NCBI GenBank assembly: GCA_021296475.1 | Contig: JAGWAJ010000014.1 | Coordinates: 16,384-67,702, forward strand | Source: Acidobacteriota bacterium | GTDB lineage: Bacteria; Acidobacteriota; Vicinamibacteria; Vicinamibacterales; UBA8438 | DNA: 51,319 nt | Direction: 5' to 3' | Part shown: piece after piece, positions 27,326 to 36,613 of the stretch | Position numbering within the stretch: position 1 is the first letter of the stretch | Layout: every line of letters starts with the position of its first letter | Program-made: the position numbers and the translations under genes | The notes under the pieces: model-generated | Told to the model about the DNA's origin: nothing | Seen by the model: only the letters and a program-made list of their open reading frames with translations | Database searches by the model: none

Positions 27326-29719
27326 TCAGTACCCTTCCAGCACCGGGAACCGCTCGTCGGTCGGCAGCGGCTGCACGCCCAGGGCGTTGAGCGCCAGCGA
27401 GACCATACGGTAGCGCCCCGCGGTCGCGGCGATGCTCATCAACTGGTGCGTGTCGTACTCAGACGCTAGGCGCTCCCACGTCTCGTCGGAGATCATCGAG
27501 TCGCGGAACATCTCGTTGGCGGCGTCGACGAGTGCGAGCTCCCGTGCGTTCCAACCGGTCTGGTCACGGCCCTGCGCGATCCAGACCGGATCGAGGCCGT
27601 GGTCGCGTGCGCGGCCGACGCTCCCGACGTGCTTGGCCCACTCGTAGACCGCCCCCGAGTTCCAGCCCATGCGCAGGATGACCAGCTCCCGGTCGTGCGG
27701 AGTGAGCCGGGACCGCTCCGGCTCCAGGATGTAGCGCTCGTTCTGGTTGCGCGCCGCCGACATCGCCGGATTCCGCAGGAAGGTGCGCGTCACCCGCAGG
27801 CCGTCGCCCTCGACCGGCTGGACGCGCGGCTCGGCCAGCGGCGGCTCGGCGTCGGGCACGAGGACCGAGTAGCCGACGTCCTCGGTCGGCATCCGGGCCG
27901 TCGCCGCAGCGTCGGGCTGGATGCCGAGCGTGTTGAAGAGGATGGCGGCCGAGATGGTGTCCCCGACCGTCATCACCGCGTCGAGCATCTCCTCGGTGCC
28001 GTAGCGGGCGGACAGCTCGTCCCACGTCCGGTCCGTGACCGCGGCGTTCCGGAACAGTTGATCGGCCAGCGCTATCAGCGTCTCGTCGAAGGGATCGCCC
28101 TCCGCGTTGGGGTCGGGGCCCACCGCGACGCCGAGGACGTCATCCGCCGTCAGCCCCGCCTCTGCCGCACGGCTCGCGTGCGTCGCCCAGATGTTGCCGC
28201 TCTGCGTCAGCCAGGCGGCCCGCAGGATCAGGATCGTCCGGTGCCGGGGCGAGAGCGTCGACTCGCTTGCGACGTAGTGGTTGAATGGCAGCACGCGGTC
28301 GCCCAGCGCCGGAACGCGGGCCAGCGTCCGCACGACGTTCGTCGAATGGCCGTCGGCCTCGTACCGCTCGACGAACCCCCGCTGATCGGCCGTCCAGTCC
28401 GATTCCGCCAGCGGCGTGACCCGTGCCTCGGTGAGCCGCACGGCCGGGACGATGGAGCCGGGCGCTTCGGTGATCGCCCGCGCCGGCTCGATGCGCAGCA
28501 GGACGCCGTCGTCCTCCTCGGTCAGCACGTAGAGGTAGCCGTCCGGGCCCTGCCGCACCTCGCGCACGCGCTGCTTGAGCTCCGTGAGCAGCCACTCGCG
28601 GCGGATCTCCTGCCCCCGCCGATTGAAGACGATGCGCTCGAGATGGCCGGTGTTCGGCATGCGGCCGACCGTCATGGACCCGACGAAGAGGTTGCCGCGC
28701 CAGGCCGGGAAGTGCTCGCCGTCGTAGAAGGTCAGGCCCGACGGGCCGATGGACGGCCACCAGATGACCTCCGGCCCGGTGAACTCGGGCAGCCACGGGG
28801 TGTCGGTCACCGGGAGGCCGGAGTACTGCCTGCTGTAGGAAGCGATCGGCCATCCGTAGTTGGAACCCGGCCGGATGATGTTCGCCTCGTCGCCTCCCTG
28901 CGGTCCGTGCTCGGTGGCCCAGAGCTCGCCCGTGTCGGGGTGGAACGCGAGCCCGATCTGGTTCCGGTGCCCCAGCGAGTAGATCTCCGGCAGGTGGTCG
29001 GGGTCGCCGACGAAGGGGTTGTCGTCGGGCGCCGATCCGTCGTCGTTCAGCCGCAAGAGCTTGCCGAAGTGCGTCGCCCCGTCCTGGGCGTAGTGGCCGG
29101 TCTGGGCGAACTGGAACGCACCGCCGACGCTCATGTACAGCGTGCCGTCCGGCCCCCACTGCAGCCGCGAGGCGGCAATGCCGCCGCCCCAGCCGTCGGC
29201 GACGAAGATGTCGCGGACTTCGGTCAGCGCTCCGGCGCCGGCGTCGAGCCGGCCGCGCGCGAGGGCGACGGTGGCGCCGCGCCTTCCGTCCCTCTCCTGT
29301 TCCTTCGAATACGTCAGATAGACGAGGGTGTCGTCCTCCGGGTGGACGGTGACGTCCATGAGCCCCGCCAGGAGCACGCCGGTGTAGACCTCGGGCACGC
29401 CCGGGATGTTCTCGTCGAGGAGCTGGCCGTTGCGAATCACGCGGAGCGTGCCGCGGTCGCGCTCGGTCACCAGGATGTCGCCGTTCTGTCGGAACGCCAT
29501 GCCCCACGGGTGGTCGAGCCCCGTCGCGACCGGCACGACGCGGATGCGCGGCTGCTCGGCCGTGTAGAGAACGACGGGGCGGTCCGGCGGCGGCACGGCG
29601 GGCACGCCGCGCAGGGGAGAAGCACCCGCACGGGTCTGGGCTGCGGCCGGGCTGTGAACGAGGGCGAAGACTGTGGCGGTGAGAAGGGCGGCGAGCGCCC
29701 GATGCAGCGATTGGCTCAT
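27326..29719 (-). CDS. PQQ-type sugar dehydrogenase fused to two carboxymuconolactone-decarboxylase-like domains
   Basis: Exported 797-residue protein; signal peptide about 1-28 (AAAQ). Residues 60-410 are a soluble glucose/sorbosone dehydrogenase propeller: HPWGMAFRQNGDILVTERD, SLGHRNQIGLAFHP and EHGPQGGDEANIIRPGSNYGW are characteristic. Residues 450-610 and 625-797 are two tandem CMD/AhpD-like helical domains, the second with VILRMGWNSGAVYEWAKH. Neither has the AhpD CxxC pair, so they are more likely decarboxylase-type or structural. GGGAGG lies 5 bp upstream of the start. A joined dehydrogenase and CMD suggests consecutive steps on one substrate, which is an inference. Confidence 0.85.
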   Translation of the reverse strand: MSQSLHRALAALLTATVFALVHSPAAAQTRAGASPLRGVPAVPPPDRPVVLYTAEQPRIRVVPVATGLDHPWGMAFRQNGDILVTERDRGTLRVIRNGQLLDENIPGVPEVYTGVLLAGLMDVTVHPEDDTLVYLTYSKEQERDGRRGATVALARGRLDAGAGALTEVRDIFVADGWGGGIAASRLQWGPDGTLYMSVGGAFQFAQTGHYAQDGATHFGKLLRLNDDGSAPDDNPFVGDPDHLPEIYSLGHRNQIGLAFHPDTGELWATEHGPQGGDEANIIRPGSNYGWPIASYSRQYSGLPVTDTPWLPEFTGPEVIWWPSIGPSGLTFYDGEHFPAWRGNLFVGSMTVGRMPNTGHLERIVFNRRGQEIRREWLLTELKQRVREVRQGPDGYLYVLTEEDDGVLLRIEPARAITEAPGSIVPAVRLTEARVTPLAESDWTADQRGFVERYEADGHSTNVVRTLARVPALGDRVLPFNHYVASESTLSPRHRTILILRAAWLTQSGNIWATHASRAAEAGLTADDVLGVAVGPDPNAEGDPFDETLIALADQLFRNAAVTDRTWDELSARYGTEEMLDAVMTVGDTISAAILFNTLGIQPDAAATARMPTEDVGYSVLVPDAEPPLAEPRVQPVEGDGLRVTRTFLRNPAMSAARNQNERYILEPERSRLTPHDRELVILRMGWNSGAVYEWAKHVGSVGRARDHGLDPVWIAQGRDQTGWNARELALVDAANEMFRDSMISDETWERLASEYDTHQLMSIAATAGRYRMVSLALNALGVQPLPTDERFPVLEGY

Positions 29720-29937
29720 GAATCCTCCCGGTCGTGCATCACTCTACCGAAACGTGCGGCGCAGCGCCACGGAGCGGAGCCCGGCCGGGGCGCATCCGGG
29801 GCGCAGGGCAGGCCGGAAATGGGCTACGCTTGGAGCCTGCGCCGCGGGACGGCGGGGACGGAGCTGCAGGCGACGGTTCCGCGCCGGCGCAGCAGGGCGA
29901 CGGCCTCTCGCCGGGCGCTCAGGAGGCGAACACGACC

Positions 29938-30147
29938 ATGAGCTTCTGCGAGCATTGCGCCGGGCAGCGCTTCGATCGGGCCCAGGTGCTGCGCGTTCTG
30001 CGGGCCGCGCTGCGCGACTTGCGGGAGGAGGGCGGCCCGCGCGCTGGTGCCGAGGCGCTCGCGCTCGCCATCCAACGGATCCGCTCCCTCGAGATTCCCC
30101 ACCTGGAGATGCTCGACGACTCCGTCGAGGGCGAAGTGATCCACTGA
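29938..30147 (+). CDS. Small CxxC protein of unknown function
   Basis: A 69-residue protein from ATG 29938 with AGGAGG 11 bp upstream. It begins MSFCEHCAG, a Cys4-x2-Cys7 pair that could bind zinc or cycle as a thiol, followed by a helical stretch rich in Arg, Ala and Leu and an acidic end. Not recognised; it is convergent with the HEAT-repeat gene 50 bp away. Longer in-frame starts exist but lack a ribosome binding site. Confidence 0.55.
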   Translation: MSFCEHCAGQRFDRAQVLRVLRAALRDLREEGGPRAGAEALALAIQRIRSLEIPHLEMLDDSVEGEVIH

Positions 30148-30197
30148 TCGACGAACGGTGGAGCCGGTTTGCGATCGCGAAGCGCGGTCGCAGCACG

Positions 30198-30689
30198 TCA
30201 TGCCCGCTGCTCGTGCTGCCGAAGCGCCCACCCGGCGACGCGGACCGCCTTCTCGTCCTGTTCCGTCGCCAGCACCTTCCGCAGGAGTCGGGCGACCCGG
30301 CGCGCCGGCGGCTGGAGCAGCAGCGTCACGACGGCGACCCGGCGGACGCGGACGGACGGGTCGTGCAGAGCGCTGTGGCCCAGCGAGGGCACCGGGTCGA
30401 ACGGGCTCCGGTTCCCCTTGCGCAGGAGCGGCCCGAGGCCGATCGAGAGCACGGCCATCTTGCGGACCTTCTTCTTCGGATCGCGGGTCAGCAGCGCCAG
30501 CCGCTGCAGCGATTCGGCGTCGTCGACGTAGCCCAGCACCGCCGCGCACCCGCGGCGGATGCGCCAGTCGGGATGGCTCAGACCGGCATGTACGGACGGG
30601 AGTGCGTCCGTGCCGCCCCGGGCCAGCTCGACGACGTGCCGGTAGAAGTCCAGCCCGTCGAGCCGGGCGACGGTCTCGTCATGGCTCAT
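30198..30689 (-). CDS. HEAT-repeat protein
   Basis: Protein of 163 residues without signal peptide. Three to four HEAT (PBS-lyase-like) helical hairpins are visible: SHPDWRIRRGCAAVLGYV, DPKKKVRKMAVLSIG and DPSVRVRRVAVVTLLL. These scaffolds mediate protein-protein contacts. No partner is evident in the neighbourhood. The ATG at 30689 has no clear Shine-Dalgarno. Confidence 0.8.
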   Translation of the reverse strand: MSHDETVARLDGLDFYRHVVELARGGTDALPSVHAGLSHPDWRIRRGCAAVLGYVDDAESLQRLALLTRDPKKKVRKMAVLSIGLGPLLRKGNRSPFDPVPSLGHSALHDPSVRVRRVAVVTLLLQPPARRVARLLRKVLATEQDEKAVRVAGWALRQHEQRA

Positions 30690-30707
30690 GGCGTTTTGGC
30701 TCGGTGC

Positions 30708-31080
30708 TCATGGCCCATCGCGGCCGCGGCAGGGCGGGCGATCGGTCACCCGTGGGAACGTCCACGACCGCCAGACGTCTTCCGGCGCTCCGAAGAGCAC
30801 GCCGGAGTCCCCCGTGGCGGCCTGGACGGTTCCATCGTAGCCGATTCCCCGGCACCGCTCAGGCGGGATCGACTCGAGGTACTCGTCCAGCCGCTACGAG
30901 AAGACTACGACCGGCGGGCGAAGTGCGCCGGGGGGGATCCACGCGTTCAGCTTCCGCAGGCGCCCGTCCGCCCCGATCTCTCGGCCGGATGCCACGAACC
31001 GCGGGGCGTAGTCGCTGCATGGGGCATGATTGGGGGGATGAAGCCGACGAATGGCGAGTACGACGGCCGGACAGCCGAGG
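30708..31080 (-). pseudogene. Possible coding remnant with an in-frame amber stop
   Basis: The 395-bp gap between the HEAT gene and the acyl-CoA synthetase has one minus frame that stays open for over 100 codons apart from a TAG at 30894-30896, ending at 30708-30710. Segments such as GADGRLRKLNAWIPPG and RGIGYDGTVQAATGDSG look protein-like, but I see no start and no known family. GC-rich DNA gives chance open frames, so this is weak. Confidence 0.25.
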
Positions 31081-31084
31081 GCAT

Positions 31085-32773
31085 ATGGCCGGAGCCCTGA
31101 GCGGCCGGCCGCGCCGACGCGAGATCGGCTCGCCCGAAGCCGCCGGCCAGCAGACCCTCGGCGCGTTGCTTGAGGCGCAGGCGCGAACGGTACCCGGCGC
31201 AGCGTTCATCATCTTCGACGACCTGCGGGGCCAGGTCACGACGCGTACCTACCGCGAATTCGACCGTGAGGTGAACCGCGTCGCCCACCTCCTGTATCGA
31301 CTCGGCGTCGGGCGGGGCGACACCATCACGCTGCTCCTCGCCAACTGCCTGGAGTTCCTGGCGCTCTGGTTCGGCGCCGCGAAGCTGGGGACGGTCATCG
31401 TCCCCGTCAACACGGCGTCGTCGGCCTCGGAGCTCGAGTTCCTGGTCGGCCATTCCGAGAGCCGACTGATCTTCACTGACGCCTCCCGGCTCGACCTCGC
31501 CCGACAAGTGCGCGACCGGTGTTCAGGAGTGAAAGAAGTGCTGGTCTGCGGGGACGGCGCCCCGTCGTCCGAGGTCGATTTCGGTCTCCGTGTCGCGGCG
31601 TGTCCCGATATACCGCCGGAGGGGCCGGCGCTGTTGCCGACGGACGAGGCTGCCATTCTCTACACGTCCGGCACGACGGCACGTCCCAAGGGCGTGCTCG
31701 TTACCCATGCGAACTACATCTGTGCCGGCGAGACGGTAGCCCGCGCGGTACGCCTGACACCCGACGACCGGCATCTCGTGGTGCTGCCGCTGTTCCACGG
31801 CAACGCGCAGTACTACTCGACGATGAGCGCGCTCGTGACCGGGGCGAGCGTCGCCCTGATGGCGCGCTTCAGCGCCAGCCGCTACTTCGACCAGGCAATC
31901 GCCCATCGGTGCTCTGTCTCCAGCCTGTTTGCGGCACCGATCCGGATGCTGCTCGCCCAGCCCCGGCGCCCCGAGCACGCCCGGAACGGCCTGCGCGCGG
32001 TGATCTTCGCCCAGAGCGTCACGCCGGCCCAGCTCAGCGAGTGGCACGAGCGGTTTCGAGCGCCGCTGCTGCAGCTCTGGGGCATGACCGAGACGATGGG
32101 GCCGCCGATCATCAATCCTCTCGACGGCGAGCGCCGCAACATGTCGATGGGGCTGCCGGTGCCCGGCTACGCTTCACGTCTGGTCGATGAGGACGGCCGT
32201 TCCGTCGCGCGGGGCGACATCGGCCAGATCGTGGTACGCGGCGAGCCCGGGCGCTCGCTGATGAAGGGCTACCACAAGAACCCGGAGGCGACCGCCGAAA
32301 CCCTCCGCGACGGCTGGCTGTGGAGCGGCGACAACGCCCGCCAGGACGAGGACGGCTACTACCACTTCGTCGACCGCGCGAAGGACATGATCAAGCGTTC
32401 GGGGGAGAACGTCGCCGCCAGCGAAGTGGAGGCGGTCATCCGCGAGCACCCGGGCGTGTTCGACTGCGCCGTCATCGGCGTCCCCGACGCGTTGCGCGAC
32501 GAGGCAATCGTGGCCGTGGTCGTGCCGCGCGCCGCGGAGGGTGACGTGCCCGCGGTCGCCGTGACCGAGGACGAAGTGCTGATCTGGTGCCGGGAACGGC
32601 TCGCGAGCTTCCGAGTGCCGCAGTTCGTACGATTCCGCGCCGAGCTGCCCCGGACAGCTGTGGGCAAGATCCGCAAGCACGTGCTGCGGGCCGAGTTTCA
32701 CTCGCGGGCGGGCGGCGGCGGTTCAGGAAGTGGGCCCGGTCCGAGCGCTACCCGGCTCGGCACCGCCGGATGA
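31085..32773 (+). CDS. AMP-dependent acyl-CoA synthetase/ligase
   Basis: Adenylate-forming enzyme that activates a carboxylic acid with ATP and joins it to CoA. From ATG 31085 it has 562 residues: the P-loop motif YTSGTTARPKG, the GMTE motif, the hinge region GDNARQDEDGYYHFVDRAKD and the C-terminal catalytic lysine in TAVGKIRKH. The best resemblance is to crotonobetaine/carnitine- and cyclohexanecarboxylate-type ligases, but the substrate cannot be assigned. The last ~25 residues are a Gly/Ser tail. A hairpin directly follows the stop. The ribosome binding site is weak. Confidence 0.88.
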   Translation: MAGALSGRPRRREIGSPEAAGQQTLGALLEAQARTVPGAAFIIFDDLRGQVTTRTYREFDREVNRVAHLLYRLGVGRGDTITLLLANCLEFLALWFGAAKLGTVIVPVNTASSASELEFLVGHSESRLIFTDASRLDLARQVRDRCSGVKEVLVCGDGAPSSEVDFGLRVAACPDIPPEGPALLPTDEAAILYTSGTTARPKGVLVTHANYICAGETVARAVRLTPDDRHLVVLPLFHGNAQYYSTMSALVTGASVALMARFSASRYFDQAIAHRCSVSSLFAAPIRMLLAQPRRPEHARNGLRAVIFAQSVTPAQLSEWHERFRAPLLQLWGMTETMGPPIINPLDGERRNMSMGLPVPGYASRLVDEDGRSVARGDIGQIVVRGEPGRSLMKGYHKNPEATAETLRDGWLWSGDNARQDEDGYYHFVDRAKDMIKRSGENVAASEVEAVIREHPGVFDCAVIGVPDALRDEAIVAVVVPRAAEGDVPAVAVTEDEVLIWCRERLASFRVPQFVRFRAELPRTAVGKIRKHVLRAEFHSRAGGGGSGSGPGPSATRLGTAG

Positions 32774-32794
32774 CGGTCCGGTTCGGCGGACCGT
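32773..32794 (+). terminator. Candidate terminator after the acyl-CoA synthetase
   Basis: A perfect 8-bp stem ACGGTCCG/CGGACCGT with a 6-base loop starts at the last base of the stop codon. There is no T-run, so it is a hairpin-only candidate. Confidence 0.4.
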
Positions 32795-32939
32795 GCACCA
32801 GCGGCTTGCGCGCCGGCGGACTCGGCACCAGCGGCCTGCGCGGCGGCGGCCTGCCCGGACAGGGAGGCGGGGCCGGCGACCGCCGCGGCGCACACCAGCG
32901 CGGCGGCGATGCCGGGCCTCCCCGCGCCGCCGCGGCCGA

Positions 32940-34199
32940 TCACTCCACCGTCCAGAGCGTCAGCGTGTCGATGTCCTTGACGTACAGCCGGTTCCCCGCG
33001 AGGGTCGGCTGCGTCCAGGTGGAGCTGTCGGCGACGTCGTAGCGTGCGATCGGGTCGAACTCGGTCCTGCCGTGGCGCAGCACGACGAGCTGCGCGTCGT
33101 CCTGCAGCGAGAGAATCGTCTCGCCGGACCGCAGAATCGCCGCGTTCTCCGCCTGCCGCGGCGGGCTGGTCCAGAGCACCTCGCCCGTGTCGAGATCGAG
33201 CCCGAAGTACTGGCCGCTGTTGCGTTGGGAGAGCCCCACCAGCACGCCGTCGGCGATGACGCCGTTGGTCATGTGCAGCGTGACCTCGTCCGTGTGCCAG
33301 ACGTCCTCCGTGGTCCAGCCCCCATCGGCCGGCGTCACCCGGAAGCCGGTGATGCCCACCTCCATGCCGGTCTCGATCACGATGTCGCCGTGGCGCAGCG
33401 GGGTCTGGGAGGTGGTGTCGTAGGGCGTCATGAAGGGGCGCTCCCAGAGCAGCGCCCCGGTCTCGACGGAGACGCCGATGTAGCGCGTCTGCGTAAGCGT
33501 CACGACCTGACGGGTGCCGCCGATCTCGTACAGTTGCGGCGATCCGTAGGCCGGCCCGTCGCCCTCCAGCGCCCAGCGGACGTCGCCGGTGGCGGCGTCG
33601 AACGCGGTCAGCGCGCCAGCGTCGTGCCCCCCTACGTGGAGGATGACGAGGTTGCCCACCACGAGGGGCGACATCGCCGTGTGGTACAGCGGCTCGACGG
33701 GCCCGGCGGGCTTGTGCCACAGCCGCTCGCCCGTTTCCGCGTCGAAGGCGGAGACGATCCCGCTGATGCCGAGCGTGAAGAGCCGGCCGTCGGCGTAGGC
33801 CGGGGTCGATTTCGGTCCCGGGCCGTGCGGGTTCGTCGCCGGGTTCATCTCGAACGCGGCGGAGTAGGCGCTGCGCCAGATCGTCTCGCCGCTGGCCGCG
33901 TCGAGCGCCTGCATCACCTCCTCGTTTCCCTCGCGGGTGAACAGGTAGAGGCGTTCGCCGATCAGCAGGGGCGTCGCATAGCCGAGGCCGACCTCCCTGG
34001 TCCACTGCGCGGTGAGTCCCTCAGGCCAGGTTGCGGGCACGTCGAACCCGGTAACCGTGCCATCGCGCTGCGGTCCGCGCCACTGCGCCCAATCCTGCGC
34101 CGCCGCGCTACCGGTCAGCGCGACGGCCCCAGCCGTCGTGCCCACCGTGAGGAGCATCGCGCGCGCCATCGCCGTCCAACCGTGGTTTGCTGCTGCCAT
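32940..34199 (-). CDS. Exported PQQ-binding-like beta-propeller protein
   Basis: Secreted protein of 419 residues with a signal peptide (about 1-35; ATG 34199, alternative ATG nine codons on). Beta-propeller blades of the PQQ_2 type recur: ALDAASGETIWR, AFDAETGERLWHK, AFDAATGDVRWAL, SVETGALLWER and DLDTGEVLWTS. It begins AQDWAQWRGPQRDG, common to the outer-membrane-associated WD-like proteins of Acidobacteria and Planctomycetes. No catalytic residues of PQQ dehydrogenases are visible, so a binding role is likely. Confidence 0.88.
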   Translation of the reverse strand: MAAANHGWTAMARAMLLTVGTTAGAVALTGSAAAQDWAQWRGPQRDGTVTGFDVPATWPEGLTAQWTREVGLGYATPLLIGERLYLFTREGNEEVMQALDAASGETIWRSAYSAAFEMNPATNPHGPGPKSTPAYADGRLFTLGISGIVSAFDAETGERLWHKPAGPVEPLYHTAMSPLVVGNLVILHVGGHDAGALTAFDAATGDVRWALEGDGPAYGSPQLYEIGGTRQVVTLTQTRYIGVSVETGALLWERPFMTPYDTTSQTPLRHGDIVIETGMEVGITGFRVTPADGGWTTEDVWHTDEVTLHMTNGVIADGVLVGLSQRNSGQYFGLDLDTGEVLWTSPPRQAENAAILRSGETILSLQDDAQLVVLRHGRTEFDPIARYDVADSSTWTQPTLAGNRLYVKDIDTLTLWTVE

Positions 34200-34235
34200 G
34201 TCGTGCTTCCGGCTCCTTCCGCTTCGTGTCGACCC

Positions 34236-35825
34236 GTGAAGCTTACCAAGCCGCCGTGCTACCGTGCCATTGAGGTGGACCTCCAGCCGAGCGCCCTCAC
34301 TCTCGCCATCGCCCTCGCGGCGGGGGCCGCGGCCCAGTCGCTGGCCGCCCAGGTACGTCTTCCGGGAATCGTCCTGCTGCTCGCGGCGGGCGCGGTCCTC
34401 GGTCCGGAGGTGGCCGGCTGGGTCGATCCGTCGGCGCTCGGCGGCGGGCTTGCCCATCTGGTGGAGTTCGGCGTCGCGGTGGTTCTCTTCCAGGGCGGGT
34501 TGAACCTCGACCTGGAGCGGCTGCGGCGTCAGGAGAGCGCCATCTGGAGGCTCATCTCCGCCGGCGCCCTCGGCACGCTGGCGGGCGCGGCGGTCCTCGT
34601 CTGGTTCGTGCTCGGCTGGGAGTGGCGCACCGCGGTTCTCTTCGGGAGCGTGGTGGTCGTCACCGGGCAGACGGTGGTCGGTCCCCTGCTCCGGGGCATC
34701 GGGCTCCATCCGCGTGTCCGGACGCTGCTCGAGGCCGAAGCCGTGCTCCTCGACCCGATAGGCGCGCTCCTGGCGGCGTTCGTGCTGCAGGCGGTGACGG
34801 TGCCCGCCGTCGGCGCCCTGGCCTCGGAGGCGGTGGCGGTCGCGGGCAGCATCGCGTTCGGCCTGCTGGCCGGCATCGTGGTCGGACTGGCCCTGGCCGG
34901 CGCGGTTCGCTTCCGCGTCGCGGTGGCGGCCGGCTACGACAACGTCGTCGTGCTGACCGCCGTCATCCTGGCATTCGAGCTGTGCGACCTCCTGGTGGCG
35001 CAGAGCGGCCTCACCGCGGCCGTCGTGGCCGGCGTCGTCTTCGGCAACTCCAGCCCCCGCGTCGACCCCGACCTGCTCGGGTTCACCAATCCGCTGACCG
35101 TCGCGCTGGTTGGAGCGCTCGTACTGCTGTTGGCCGCCAGCGTGTCGTGGAACGATGTCCGCGCGCTGGGCACCGGCGGCTTCGTCGTGGTGGCCGGGCT
35201 GGTGCTGATCGTGCGGCCCTGCGGGGTCCTGGCCGCGACGGCGGGTCTCGGGCTCGCCGGCCGCGAGCGCGCCTTTCTGTCCTGGGTGGCCCCGCGGGGC
35301 CTGGTCGCGGCGGTCGTGGCATCGCTGACGGCCAGGACGCTCGACGCGGAGGGCGGCGCGGAAGGGGGTGCGCTGCAGGCGCTCGTCTTCCTGACCGTCG
35401 CCGGCACCGTCGTGCTGGCCGGCCTGAGCGCCCGGCCGGTCGCCTGGGCGCTCGGTCTGGTCGGCTCCGGGCAAGAGCCGGCCGCGCCGCCGCCCCCGGG
35501 CCCGCCGGCCGTCCGGGGCGAGGCGGGCCCCACGGAGCTGGGTCCGGACGAGGAGATTCCGGCTGAGGCCGAAGCGGTCTGGCCCGAGCTGGACCGGTCC
35601 GAGCCGGGGGCGTCCGACGCGAACCCGCAGGCCCCGGACGCGCAGGCCCCGGACGCGCAGGCCCCGGAGGCGCACGCCCCGGACGCGCACGCCCCGGACG
35701 CGCACGCCCCGGACGCGCACGCCCCGGATCACGCGGAGCCGGTCGACGACCCGCTGGGAGAGGATTCGGCGCCCGGCTTGCGGCAGACGAAGAGCTCGTA
35801 CGTGCCCGGCTCGAGCTCGGAGTGA
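34236..35825 (+). CDS. Cation:proton antiporter (CPA1, NhaP-like) with a repetitive C-terminal tail
   Basis: Inner-membrane Na+ or K+/H+ antiporter with about twelve helices in residues 10-405. LDPIGALLAAF is the transport-site motif and GLTAAVVAGVVFGN a conserved later helix. The start is uncertain: GTG 34236 or GTG 34275, neither with a good Shine-Dalgarno. After the last helix, instead of the usual TrkA/RCK domain, there is an acidic Pro/Ala tail including six repeats of five residues (APDAQ/APDAH). The end overlaps the convergent methyltransferase gene by 97 bp. Confidence 0.85.
   Translation: MKLTKPPCYRAIEVDLQPSALTLAIALAAGAAAQSLAAQVRLPGIVLLLAAGAVLGPEVAGWVDPSALGGGLAHLVEFGVAVVLFQGGLNLDLERLRRQESAIWRLISAGALGTLAGAAVLVWFVLGWEWRTAVLFGSVVVVTGQTVVGPLLRGIGLHPRVRTLLEAEAVLLDPIGALLAAFVLQAVTVPAVGALASEAVAVAGSIAFGLLAGIVVGLALAGAVRFRVAVAAGYDNVVVLTAVILAFELCDLLVAQSGLTAAVVAGVVFGNSSPRVDPDLLGFTNPLTVALVGALVLLLAASVSWNDVRALGTGGFVVVAGLVLIVRPCGVLAATAGLGLAGRERAFLSWVAPRGLVAAVVASLTARTLDAEGGAEGGALQALVFLTVAGTVVLAGLSARPVAWALGLVGSGQEPAAPPPPGPPAVRGEAGPTELGPDEEIPAEAEAVWPELDRSEPGASDANPQAPDAQAPDAQAPEAHAPDAHAPDAHAPDAHAPDHAEPVDDPLGEDSAPGLRQTKSSYVPGSSSE
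35637..35726 (+). repeat. 15-bp tandem repeat coding for a pentapeptide
   Basis: Six head-to-tail 15-bp units, GACGCGCAGGCCCCG and variants (CAC for CAG, one GAG for GAC), translate as APDAQ/APDAH in the antiporter tail. The array ends just before the stop of the convergent methyltransferase gene at 35729. Confidence 0.9.
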
Positions 35826-36544
35826 TCGAAGGGGACGACGGCAGGCTCGAAGCCGGCGGCGGCTGTGAGGCGCAGCCAGTCGCCGCGCCCGAACAGGCCC
35901 TCCTCGTGCCGCTCCGACTCCACCCGCGTGGAGCCGTCCCGGTCGCGGAGCAGGTAGACGTAGTCGACGGTGTAGGTGGTGTCCCCCGGGTCCGGGTCCC
36001 AGGTCCACTCCAGGTAGCGCAGGCCGCGCCCGCCGCCGTCGTGGCCCCCGCAGTCGGTCACCGGCGGGTGGAAGTTCTCCCGCACGTGATCGGGGGCGAA
36101 GAGGGCGGCCCCGCCCGGCCTGCAGTGCACGTAGGCCGTCTCGATGGCTTGCCGGAGGTCGGCCTCCGTCGTCATGTAGACGACGGCGTCGTGCACGAAG
36201 ACGCAGTCGAACTGCCGCCCGAGGCGGACGCTGCGCATGTCGCCCTCGACGTGCTCGCACTCCGGGTTGAGGTCCCGGCTCACCCGGAGCATGTCGGTCG
36301 AGCGGTCGACGAGCGTCAGGTCGAAGCGCGCCTTGAGGTGGGAGGCGTTGTTGCCGCCGCCGCTCCCGAGCTCGAGCAGCGTCTGTGCCGGCCGCTCACA
36401 GTGCTCCAGCAGGGTGCGCTGGTAGAAGGCCGCCTCCTCTGCGTACTCGGACGGGGCCGACAGCAACGGCCACCAGTCGGCCAACTCGCGATAGAGCTTC
36501 GGGGGAGGCGCGGCGCCCCCGCTGCTGTCGGCCGCCTTGGTCAT
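35729..36544 (-). CDS. Class I SAM-dependent methyltransferase
   Basis: Cytoplasmic enzyme of 271 residues. SAM motif I is TLLELGSGGGNN (about 55-66), acidic motif II is LTLVDRS, and CVFVHDAVVYM fits motif IV. The N-terminal YRELADWWPLLSAP is typical of unassigned methyltransferases of this shape. The substrate is unknown. The last residues (GAESSPSGSSTGSA) are encoded opposite the antiporter tail, suggesting that one of the two ends was extended. Confidence 0.85.
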   Translation of the reverse strand: MTKAADSSGGAAPPPKLYRELADWWPLLSAPSEYAEEAAFYQRTLLEHCERPAQTLLELGSGGGNNASHLKARFDLTLVDRSTDMLRVSRDLNPECEHVEGDMRSVRLGRQFDCVFVHDAVVYMTTEADLRQAIETAYVHCRPGGAALFAPDHVRENFHPPVTDCGGHDGGGRGLRYLEWTWDPDPGDTTYTVDYVYLLRDRDGSTRVESERHEEGLFGRGDWLRLTAAAGFEPAVVPFDHSELEPGTYELFVCRKPGAESSPSGSSTGSA

Positions 36545-36613
36545 AACCCGCGTCGCTCCGGACCGCCGTCTCCGCTGCTGCTCGAACGCGCCACATGGCC
36601 GCCGCGGCGGCCG

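Noticed and set aside
35637-35726. Short direct repeats as a CRISPR array
   Set aside because: 15-bp units without spacers and in frame with the antiporter, so they are a coding tandem repeat.
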